A stretch of 64,000 nt of DNA, taken from contig JAQFVV010006543.1 of NCBI GenBank assembly GCA_028023455.1, forward strand, positions 1-64,000, read 5' to 3'. The notes under the pieces are model-generated. The model saw only the letters and a list, made by a program, of their open reading frames with translations, ran no database searches and was not told the DNA's origin. This DNA comes from Epiperipatus broadwayi. Lineage: Eukaryota > Onychophora > Udeonychophora > Euonychophora > Peripatidae. This document shows, piece after piece, positions 49,953 to 61,980 of this stretch. The first letter of the stretch is position 1. Every line of letters starts with the position of its first letter. The position numbers and the translations under genes are program-made.

Positions 49953-51290
49953 GATATGTCATCATATGTTAAGGATGCAAATCATTTTCTTGAGCTTATC
50001 TGAGTTTTGACATTGTTTCACTTTTTACTACTGTACCTGTAGTGGAAGATATTGCCTGATTTTGTTGTGAGTTTGATTGAACATTGCTTATTGAATACAT
50101 TTTTTTTTTGTTTATTGATGATCAGATGTATAAACAAACATCAGATTTAGCTATGGTTTCACCAATTTCTCCAGCATTGGCTTCTATTTTTATGGAGAAC
50201 TTGGAAAACAAAATGTTGGTAGCAGTTTAAACATCATCTGTATGGCTGAGGTATGTTGATGATACCTTTGGTATTCAGCCTCATGGTAAGAATGCTCTTT
50301 ATAAATGTTTAATTTTCTTAAATTATTTTCACAACAACATCAAATTTACTGTGGAACTAGAAAATAATAACCAACTTCCATTCTTCTTAGTTTTAATTGA
50401 AAGAAAGAAGGATGGTTCTTTAATCTCATGGTATATAGAAAGCAAACACACTGTGAGATATCTATATTTTTCTTCTCATCACCATCCAGCCCAATTATTT
50501 TCAGTGGCAAAGAGATTGTTAAATAGAAATAAAAGACTTTATGATTACAGCCATTTTCACCAAGATATTTATGCTATTTAAAAAAACGCTTCTTCAAAAT
50601 GGTTTTGATCATAGGATTATTAATACATTTTTTTTGTATAATAAGAAAAAAAATTGACACTTCAAAAATTAAGACTGCTCTGCCATATATAAAGGAAGTA
50701 AAATTAGTAATGTTTTAAAGAAAAATAGTATCCACGCAATTTATACTACATTTAAAAAAATTAATTAAGTATTTCTACACTCTAGAGATATAATTTCTTT
50801 GGAGTATCATGGTGTATATGAAATCTCATGTGGAGTTTGCTTACCTTCATACATTGGATAGATTAGAATAAATATAAAAAAGGAAGAACACATTTTGGCA
50901 GTTAGGGAAAAATCTAATTAATTAGCCATTTATTCACACATTAAATTAACTAACCATGACATCAGTTTTAATAAACACATTATGGCAAAAATTGAACAAT
51001 GTGATCAAAGACTGCTAAGGGAAGCTATGGAGATTTTTAGAAGAACTAAGAGCATAAATAAAAAGTGTGAATTAAAGAAAATTAACAATATTTGGAAAAA
51101 GCTATTAGAGGATAAAATATTTTTATAAACTTTTCAACCAATAGAATTTGAGAATGATGAGAAAATAACAAGGGGGAAAATAACATTTTTAAATCTCACC
51201 ACACACATTCTTAAGATTTGAGAAAGAAGCTCTGAGGAAGGTATTTATTATTGTACTGAAATGTCAGCTATTTAGCGATTATATTTTTAT
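49953..51290 (+). pseudogene. Penelope-like element: reverse transcriptase plus GIY-YIG endonuclease (broken)
   Basis: The + strand shows, in order: SSYVKDANHFLEL; YKQTSDLAMVSPISPALASI with FMENLE; WLRYVDDTFGIQPHGKNAL (catalytic YVDD); FTVELENNNQLPFFLVLI; VRYLYFSSHHHPAQLFSVAK, with the HHHP box diagnostic of Penelope RTs. From about 50,803 it then reads YHGVYEISCGVC and PSYIG (the GIY-YIG pair), EEHILAVREK, AIYSHIKLTNHDI and RLLREAMEI. The end SSEEGIYYCTEMSAI is the usual Penelope C-terminal pattern. Several stops (for example TAA after MLVAV and TAG after YIG) and frameshifts inactivate it. The longest open piece is 50,351-50,581. Penelope elements use the GIY-YIG enzyme to nick DNA and prime reverse transcription. 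Confidence 0.92.
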
Positions 51291-51356
51291 TATATGGAAG
51301 CTCCTGGAAATATTACTATGAATTTATCATTTATCTGTGAGAATATTAGAATTAAC

Positions 51357-51390
<34 letters not shown>

Positions 51391-52870
51391 AAACACTTGA
51401 TGATTGCATATATGTGATAGTTGTTTTATTAAGTAAATGCAAAATAAAAATCTTCTAGTATGATGTAGCTTATTTTTATCTATTACTATCCAAATGCATA
51501 TTGAGAACAGTCCAGCATATTATAGATAAGTACCATTACCTTCTCAACTATATGACCTTACGAGAGAAAAAATTGCATTGGTCTAATATTGGCTATGATA
51601 TATGTTCAAAACCCAACCAAGTTTTTTTCATTTCCAACAAGACAGAATTTTTAATAAATAGTCATCTAGCTATCTGATATTGGTCTAAATAGCTATCTCA
51701 TTATTTGGTGAAATAAAAATAAAAAAACTACTCATAACATCATCATCCAGCAATTGGCAAATCTAATCAATAATATCTTCTCCTTTAGGGGTTTCTGTGA
51801 TGGCTTTTCGATCTGCAATAGGTTATTTGTAGGTTGATTTAACCATACCTCTCTTATGAAACTATATTAGACATATTAGATATCTGAAGAATGCTTTATT
51901 CCAATTCAAAATGTTTAAGTGTGAATGATACACACACACACACAAAATATATATACAACATAATATTGACCTTTTCATATAAAACAAAAACTGTTTAAAT
52001 AAAACATTTTATAAATTACATACAAATTTAATCTTAAAAAAAAAAACTCCAAGTAAACCTTGTTAAGAATATTTCAGATTGCTACTGACTGAGAGAAAGA
52101 AGGAGAAAAAAATAGGAATGCTTTTATGCTAATAGTTTTGAAACGGAGAACTACTTGAAAATTTTAACGGTTGATATGACTTTTTAACGAATAAATATAA
52201 AAATTTATAAGGTTCAACTAGAAATGTCAATTTTACAAATGTAGGAAATTTATATTATGGCACATAAAAAATGTGATTTTTTTTTTTTTAATAAAAATTA
52301 TATATATATCACTAGTCTAATAGTTTAAATTTATTGGACTGACACTGCAATGGCAACATTATACAATTATAAAAAGAAAGGCTTTAATCATTTCCACAGG
52401 CGCTTTAAACATTTATAGTAGCCAAATGATATAATTTTTAACTATAGAGGGAACTCTCAAACCTCGATACAAGATAGGAAGTTTATAAAGATAAGGACGG
52501 CCATCTTTTCTTTAACCTAAATCCACATTTATATAGACCAATCTAAAACATCTTGATAGTAAATTACTCCTAACTAAAATTTAAATCATACCAGCCAAAA
52601 ATTCACACGTAACAAACTCTTACATGCTATGATAATGTCAAAGTTTGTATGAGTTATTAGTTGTGGTCCATGAAATTTTTAATCAACGATCCTTAATTAT
52701 AGTATGGCACCAAAGGTAAGCAAGAAAAGCAAAACAGAGCATTTCTAACTTTGCAACCACACAACCATTTTATTTTTCCATACCAATCATTGTTAAATGA
52801 TCTAATGTGCTTTTTATTTTTATTAACTTTGTAAACTAATACACTGTACAGGCTTACACACACCTGCACA
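51291..52870. other. A/T-rich DNA, microsatellites only
   Basis: (TA)n(GT)n at 51,357-51,392, (CA)n at 51,930-51,945. A B-box-like TGTTCAAAACC at 51,603 stands alone. No genes supported. Confidence 0.45.
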
Positions 52871-52883
52871 TATATAATGTAAT

Positions 52884-53041
52884 ATAAGGGATTCAAAGTC
52901 AGACTTTCACACAACCCTCAACTCTCCATCCCATCTCATATTATTTATCTTTTCAACATGTGTATGATTAAGTGGGTCAGCAATATGAGGTGGCATGGAG
53001 AATTGAGGGTTATGTGAAAGTTTGAGTTCGAATCCCTTATA
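52884..53041. repeat. SINE palindrome with B-box at its outer end (family C-like)
   Basis: Arm 52,884-52,942 (ATAAGGGATTCAAAGTCAGA ... CTCATATT) pairs with 52,982-53,041. The right arm ends TTTGAGTTCGAATCCCTTAT, a perfect B-box in a T-arm context. The same logic (B-box ends facing outward) is seen in the larger palindrome at 39,250. Confidence 0.85.
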
Positions 53042-53241
53042 TAACTTTTGTTCGATGAATAATAATATCTGGAGTAGAATGATCTTTACTTTTTACTTCA
53101 ATTTTCTCATGTAATGATAATTGGGAAAATATATTTTTATATATTACAAAAAAAAAAAATCAAGTCAGATGTCACATGACTCTGAGCTATATATATATTC
53201 AATACTAGCATCAATCCTGATAAATATTTAAAATAATATTT

Positions 53242-53379
53242 ATTTTATTAATTTGTTATATTTTTCTGTAATAAATATTATATGTTAATTTATACATGCT
53301 AATTACAAATATTTTATTAATTTGTTATATTTTTTTGTAGTAAATATTATATGTTAATTTATAAATGTTAAATACAAAA
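53242..53379. repeat. Tandem repeat, 69-bp unit, two copies
   Basis: ATTTTATTAATTTGTTATAT ... AATATTATATGTTAATTTAT occurs twice with few changes. Confidence 0.9.
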
Positions 53380-53740
53380 AAAAACCCTGAATATTTTATT
53401 GTTTATCCTAAATGAATACAATAAAAATGTATTCACTCTGAAGAGAATCGAAAACAAACATACTATTTTTAAATAAATATTGATTCTGTAGCTATGAGCA
53501 GCTCTAAAGGCCTATTTGCATGTGTTCAGTAAAAGCAAATCAATTTTGGTGGAATTTTCTGAAATTCACCAAATATGATATTTCTGGCACTGGCATAAAT
53601 ACCAGCATCTTTTAATACAATCTGAAATTTGTTTAACATATTTCTTTTTAAAAATGGTTTAATTAGGTGTATTTACATAATATTTATGCAAAATATTGAA
53701 TGATTGCTATATTTTTGATATTTTCACGCACAAATTTAAT
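53380..53740. other. A/T-rich DNA without recognised features
   Basis: Nothing supported before the Tigger-like element. Confidence 0.4.
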
Positions 53741-54584
53741 AATTACAACTGGGTCTCATTTTATGCAGTAGATAGGTTCCTTGGGAAATGTGCACAAAAG
53801 AAATCACACAAAAATAGACTTAACTTACCTTGAAAAATGGGGGATACATACTGTAATTTTCCAAAAATCACATAAAACCAAAGCAACAACGTAAAATTAC
53901 TTTAAGATTCACATAAAAAAAAAAAAAAATATGACTAATAAAAAATTTCAAATTTGAAAAAAATTAATACAAGACAAACTTTTTTTACTTTTTTTATTAA
54001 CCACAGTATTTAATTTTATTCAAAACAATATATTTTTATGTGTAATTTACAATTTTTTCATACATGTATGGTATTTTAATCATTATCGCTATTTGAGACA
54101 TCAGATTCGTCATGATGTGATGTGAGGTACTGTAGCTTCTCCTTAACCGAAGTCAAGAGGAAATACAACTAAAACATTTTCCAATCACTGTTGATCCTTC
54201 TCATTTCGCTAAGCGATCTAAAATTGATATGTTTCCAAAGAAATTCATTTTCTTGGTTGTTTTTTCCTCTCCATTAGGGTAAACTAAAAGTTTAAAATAA
54301 AAATAAGAACTTAGACTTACGATAATAAAAAGACACTGACTCATCACTGTTGGGCAAAATTTAATTAAAACTAACAATTAAAAATTAAATTCTTATTTTT
54401 GTCTTTAATTTTTTAATTTTCAATTCCATTTAAAAATCAAATTTCATCATTTCACATCATATTAATTTCAGATCATGTTACGTAATTTTTAAATTGTTAA
54501 TTACAATTAAAAATCAGATTTTGTCAAATTTAATTATGCCCACCACTGTTACTCACCTTTTAAAAATAAACTTGCAGACACTAA

Positions 54585-54855
54585 ATGATTAATTGATTAG
54601 ATACTCTTTTTATAAAAAGCAAAAATACAATGTGATTTAAAATTCAAAAACAACATACATAGTATTTTTCATCTATAACATTTGAACAGATTTACATTAT
54701 AGTCTTGTAAAATTTATTACTTGTGGACACTAAATGATTAATTGATTACATACTTTTTTTTTAAAAAGCAAAAATAGAATGTGATTTAAAATGCAAAAAC
54801 AACAACATACATAGTGTAGGCATCTATAACATTTGAACAGATTGTGTGTATATAA
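54585..54855. repeat. Tandem duplication (137-bp period) in the Tigger-like element
   Basis: GACACTAAATGATTAATTGA, then AAAAAGCAAAAATA, AATGTGATTTAAAAT, ACATACATAGT and CATCTATAACATTTGAACAG, occurs twice. Confidence 0.92.
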
Positions 54856-54943
54856 AATGGGGAAATCCTGATTTTAAATGAATTATGAACTTCTTTATTG
54901 CATAAAATCTATTACAGTACTATTATAAAGTGCTGATAATATT

Positions 54944-55070
54944 AAAATTATTAGATGGAAGTCAAACTCCAATAATGCGCTATTACTTTAAATATGACGT
55001 GAGTGCACAAAATTTATAATATTTAAAGTAATAGCGCATTATCGGAGCTTGACTTCTGATTTAATAATTT
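54944..55070. repeat. 50-bp-arm hairpin in the Tigger-like element
   Basis: GCGCTATTACTTTAAATAT on the left pairs with ATATTTAAAGTAATAGCGC on the right. The pairing extends out through AAGTCAAgCTCC to AAAATTATTA, with a 24-base loop. Confidence 0.9.
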
Positions 55071-55174
55071 TTATTGCATGAAAGAAAACCACATACAAAG
55101 ACATTAAGAAGAAACATGAATCACATAACTTCAAAATCACATTAAATAAATCCACATAAAATGAGACCCGGGTG

Positions 55175-57369
<2,195 letters not shown>

Positions 57370-57583
57370 TTTTTGGCATCATGCATTTATATATATATAT
57401 CCATTTTATGGAAAATTAAATAAAGATTTAATTGTTAATGAACAAATAAAGGATCAGGTAGTTGAGAATACTATTAATAATGTATAATGGATCATTGCAT
57501 TTATAAAGATTATTAAAAAAATTATAAAAATTCTTCACATAACAATGGTAATAAGAAGTTAATTAATAAAAGTAACATTTTCT

Positions 57584-57910
57584 GTTGTTATATGCAAAAT
57601 GTTAGAGGATTAAGAACTGAATATCATTATTGAAATATGCTGTTCTTGCAGAAGAATATGGTCTAATAGCCTTGACATAAACAGCTGAATGATCAATTTG
57701 TTACTGATCAGATTGTGGATCATAGATATTTACTATATAGACATGATCGTGTAAACTCTAAGCTTTCAAGAGGTGGAGGTGTTTTATTGGCTATTAAAAA
57801 CAACATTGTAACAAAGCAAGTAAATATAGAACTGAAGTTTGTTGATTCTATTTGGATTGAAATGATATTAGGATCTCAATTGTTTTTGGTTGGATATATA
57901 TATATATTCC

Positions 57911-57945
<35 letters not shown>

Positions 57946-57965
57946 AATTATATTAATATAAAAAG

Positions 57966-58001
<36 letters not shown>

Positions 58002-58412
58002 CTTTTTATATTAATATAATTGAACTAAATAATGATTTGGAGAAATTGGAAAAATATTTACTTAATTATAAGCACAATATTTTGATCTGTGGTGACTTTA
58101 ATGCATGATATGTAATGACAGCAGATGAAACAACTGAGTTATGCAATAATGAAATTAATAGAGGACAAAGAATTATAAAATTTATGAATATAACTGGTGT
58201 ACTACAAAGAAATCAGTTAAAAAATAATAATGGAGGTATTCTAGATTTTATTTTAATTAATTTTAATGATGTAGGTGTGAAACATAGTGTACAGCCATTA
58301 TTGAAGGAGGACTCTCATCATTTAGCAGTTGAGTTTTTTGTTTATGTCAAACACCTATCATTAAATAAGGGTATGATAACTTCAAATAGAAATTATAAAC
58401 TTGGTGATTATT
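57584..58412 (+). pseudogene. Jockey-type LINE endonuclease domain (broken)
   Basis: Reads CYMQNVRGLRTE (first motif), GLIALT..LNDQFVTD-like motif II (broken), YRHDRVNSKLSRGGGVLLAI (RxxxxxxGGGV motif) and VDSIWIEMILGSQLFLVGYI. After the palindromic insert at 57,893-58,021 it continues KHNILICGDFNA (GDFN), GGILDFILINFNDVGVKHSV and KEDSHHLAVEFFV (S-H-H catalytic box). The order and motifs equal the APE domain of Jockey/CR1-type LINEs. A stop follows GDFNA. Role: nicking the target DNA. Inactive here. Confidence 0.85.
57893..58021. repeat. Inverted triplication inside the LINE endonuclease frame
   Basis: TTCCTTTTTATATTAATATA with ATTG (57,998-58,021) occurs inverted at 57,945-57,969 and partly again in direct order at 57,907-57,920, joined by (TA)n runs. 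The outer copies fit the LINE frame (GYIY...), so the inverted middle copy and extra TA runs were added in place. Confidence 0.85.
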
Positions 58413-58429
58413 AATTGGGCCAAATATAT

Positions 58430-59741
58430 TGTTCCCCAAATGTAAATGAGGCAGTAGATCTGTTTCAAAAAATTATGCAAAAAATTTTAAATAATAGAAT
58501 ACCATTATGCTATGAATAAGAAATTGATTTGTATTTACAAAAGAAAACATAAGCATCATAAATTGTTTAAGAAATCAGGAATAATATAATAACTTTATAA
58601 ATTTTAGAAGATTATTTAAAACCCATAGAAAAAATTGATTTCAAAAGATATATTGAGAAACTAGAAGACAACATAAAGTGCAATTCAAATTACTTTTGAT
58701 CATTTATTAAAAAGCATTCTGGTATAAAAAATAAAATGTCAGTTGACAATGGGAGTCTTACAGCTGATGTTTTTGCCAACTATTTCTCATCATGTACAGA
58801 GAAAATGTGTCATTTAAATCATATACAGTTAAATCTGCTTTTAAACATAATGATTTGATAGCTATTGACTCATTAAATTATAATAATATTTTATTAGCAA
58901 TAAAACAGCTTAAAAATAAAAAAGTTTTGGATATGATATGCTACCTGTTTTTATTTATAAAGGATGTGCTGAACTGCCAGCTCCAGTGCTTTGTTATATT
59001 TTTAATATCTCTTTACAGCAGGGTATTTTTCCTGATTCTTGGAAAGTAGCAAAAGTTATACCAAAAGTCAAATCAAATGATGTTAGTAATTATAGATCTA
59101 TTTCATTATTATGTATAGCTGGAAAAATCTTTGAAAAATGTGTGTATAACAAGATAATAGATAAAGTATGTAAATCTTTATCTAAAACACAACATGGTTT
59201 TATCCCAGGTAGATCTGTTGAGACTAATTTGATACATATTCAAGATGCTATTTCAAATGCAATTGATAACAGATTACAGCTAGATGTGATTTATTTTGAT
59301 TTAAGCAAAGCATTTGATGGAGTAGATCACTCTAGATTGATTAGTAAGTTGCACACAATTGTTTTTAGTTGTGAATTTTTGCAGTGGTTTGTATCTTTTG
59401 TCTCAAATAGACCTAATTTTGTATCTTTTGGGTCTGCAAAATCATACACATATTTTAGTAATGCTGGAGTGCCTCAAGGAAGTATACTTGGACCACTACT
59501 TTTTTCAGTTTATTCTATGGATATAGAGCAGTGTGTAAGTGGTTCTAATATTCTTTGCTTTGCAGATGATATTAAACTGTATAAAACTATTAATAATTTT
59601 GATGATCAGAAGATTTTGCAGTCTGATAGCAAAAGATTTCAGGATTGGTGTGTAAGAAACTATATAAAAATTAATATTGAAAATGTTGTGTCATATCGTT
59701 TTCTAAAAAATCATCTACAAGTATGTTTAATTATATGCTAA
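58430..59741 (+). pseudogene. Jockey-type LINE reverse transcriptase domain (broken)
   Basis: After a linker (VNEAVDLFQKIM; SLTADVFANYFSSC at about 58,755) the main open frame 58,938-59,741 reads WKVAKVIPKVKSNDVSNYRS with ISLL, HGFIPGRSVETNLI, DVIYFDLSKAFDGVDHSRLI (motif A), SNAGVPQGSILGPLLFSVYS (motif B) and ILCFADDIKLYK (motif C, catalytic D-D). It breaks after QDWCVRNYIKINIE by a frameshift near 59,690. The catalytic residues are all present, so this copy decayed only moderately. It is the longest intact stretch of RT in the window (267 codons). Confidence 0.93.
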
Positions 59742-60330
59742 ACTCAAAAAGTATTTCAAGAAAAGAATATCATAAAGATTTAGGTATTAATTTAAATAAT
59801 AATGGAACATTTAATAATAATATTCAAAATATTATTACAAAAAGTTATAAAATTATGGGTTTAATTTTCAGAAACTGTAAAATGTTTAAAAGAAATACAT
59901 GTGTGTATGTGTTTCATACATTGGTTTTACCTATTTTAAATTATGGATCTCTTATCTGGAACTCATGTAAATTAAGTAATAGATTAGCACTGGAAAAGGT
60001 TTATAAAAAATTTTTAAGATATATTAAATCAGAAATAATATGTGATGACAATGCATTCTACAAAAGACGAATCTATACTGATATGAAGTACTTAAAAAAA
60101 TTACATCAGGTATAATAGATATGAGAAATTGCCAAACAACATTATTATTTAAGATGAAAATAAAGGATATGAGATTAAAAAATTTATATTATATTCCAAA
60201 ATTTAAAAGTGAAACATTAAAAAATTTAGCATTAGTAAGATTACCTAGATTGTATAATAAATACTTTAATGCTGTTAATATATTTGGGTTGTTTTACAAT
60301 AGTGTATTGAAACTGCTGGAGGGCATTATT
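59723..60330 (+). pseudogene. Jockey-type LINE RT thumb and C-terminal region
   Basis: Frame 59,723-60,115 reads KEYHKDLGINLNNNGTFNNN (the YLGV-like box), FRNCKMFKRNTCVYVFHTLV and LPILNYGSLIW, the standard post-RT region of Jockey elements. After a TAA it resumes at 60,121 and ends with LVRLPRLYNKYFNAVNIFG, the usual C terminus (RLPxxYNxY). One frameshift and one stop. It follows the RT without a gap. Confidence 0.85.
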
Positions 60331-61870
60331 TCTATGCTAGCGCACAGAAATATGCCGTTTAAGGTGGCCTCCGCCACTATCGAACATTTTATTTCTAACG
60401 CGTAAGCCTAGAAATAGTCCGTTGATACGGGGGAGGGTACCGGCTGACTGTGTTTATTTCTATGCTAATGCACAGAAATGTGATATCTAACCAATCTTGC
60501 CGCAGAAGCTATCGTGTCAGCTTACAGCTCAGATTCGGGCTAAGCATTTCGGACTAGTGATCATATTTCACTTTTGTTTACAGTATTGTCTGAGGGTGGC
60601 TGGAATTACGATTGTTGAAACTATTTTAATATTCATTAAGACCACCTCCCCCTCTATCTTGCATGTTTTAGGAAGGTCTACTAACAATTATCAGCAGAGT
60701 CTCATGCTTCCCTAGCCCCCATTTCCTGCTGAAAAATGGGCCAAGTGTAGTTAAAAGCGCGATTCCCATCAAATCACGCTCTAAGTCACATTTTGTGTGA
60801 CAACAACTGCGAGCTGATTAATCGAATAGCTGAAATAGGACAACTTGTTTTCCGAATGTCAAAGAAAGAACAAGTATTCTTCTCTGACTGCTGGAACTGG
60901 TGGTTTATCAAACAAAACATCTTGAAACTGCATGCCTGCTGTGTTTTTTTTTATTTTATTTTTTGCCTGAAGAGCCCAAAAAGTTGCTTTTAATTGCCGT
61001 ATAGATTGAAGTTTTTTGGGGGGAATTACCATCAAAACTTGGTCAATCGTTGAGTTGTTGACGTTCCGTTCTGTTAGCAATTGCAAACACCCTCCCCCCC
61101 TTCCCAAAGATGGACTTTGGCTTGTAAATGTTACCGTTAAACGGACAATAGATTTATTTATCAAAATAAAAACAAACTGAAAAAAAAAAGAAGAAGTAGT
61201 TGAATCGGCTGATTTTTTGTTTATTGTACAATACCAAACTGAAAATAGAAAGGGTTTAATGAGAAGAATCAAAACAAACAAAAAATCGGTTAACTACTTT
61301 TTAAAAATCATTGGTTTTAATTGATCGGGTTTTTTTGTTTGATTTTTTTTTGTTTGGGATAGCCAAAATAGATTTGATAGCCACCGTACTTTTATTTTAA
61401 ATGTGATAAACAATAACAACCAAAAAAAAAAAACCAACAAAAAAATACGTAGAAGGTAAAAAAACCCGTCTTCTTTGAAAATATAAATAATGAAAAGAAT
61501 CAAAAGCAAAAAAAATTAAGTACTTTTTTTTGTAAATTCATTTATTTGTAATTTTTTTGTTTATGCATTTGTTTATTTTATTTTTTTTTTTTGGTCATGT
61601 TTAAAAAAAATTTTGATTTGATATTACTTTTATAAATGTGATAAACAAAAAAAAAAAAAAACCAAAGCCAACAAAAAAAAACAAAAAAGAAAAGAAACCC
61701 AGCCCCGGCAACATTATATTTATCTTTGTTTACAAACCGAGCCTGCCCTCTGGCAGTTTCAACATGCTATTGTAAAACAACCTATATTTGAAATAAATGA
61801 TAGAACATTTAGGCCTATTGTGCAAAAAATTTCTGCAAATGCTTTGTGAATTAGATTAGCTGTGCATTTT
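60331..61870. other. G+C-richer segment with repeated short hairpins, then A/T homopolymer-rich part
   Basis: 60,330-61,100 is clearly less A/T-rich than the rest. Three ATTTCT...AGAAAT hairpins occur at 60,329-60,352, 60,390-60,414 and 60,456-60,481. From 61,100 to 61,730 runs like AACAACCAAAAAA and GTTTTTTTGTTTG dominate. This design resembles the Mutator-like element at 25,158-26,728, which also starts with an ATTTCTAGG...CCTAGAAAT hairpin. The 140-codon minus frame at 60,859-61,281 is unrecognised and probably chance. No ends or target duplication identified. Confidence 0.4.

Positions 61871-61980
<110 letters not shown>

Larger units (their letters stand above)
53746..55174. mobile_element. 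Non-autonomous Tigger/pogo- or Tc1/mariner-type element (1.43 kb)
   Basis: The left end CAACTGGGTCTCATTTTATG and right end CATAAAATGAGACCCGGGTG are inverted repeats, each bordered by TA (53,744-53,745 and 55,175-55,176). TA duplications define the Tc1/mariner/pogo superfamily. No transposase frame is seen. Inside are a tandem duplication and a hairpin, listed separately. Confidence 0.8.
57370..60330 (+). mobile_element. Jockey-type LINE, 5'-truncated and decayed
   Basis: Endonuclease, reverse transcriptase and C-terminal parts of one ORF2 lie in order on the + strand, with frameshifts and a palindromic insertion. No ORF1 is seen. The opening CYMQNVRGLRTE is typical of the Jockey clade. The last recognisable protein sequence ends at about 60,330. 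No poly(A) is present there, so the 3' end is lost or covered by the next segment. Confidence 0.8.

Noticed and set aside
60859-61281. 140-codon minus-strand frame in the G+C-richer segment
   Set aside because: No recognisable domain, homopolymer-encoded stretches, no splice or promoter context. Kept only as a note, not as a gene.
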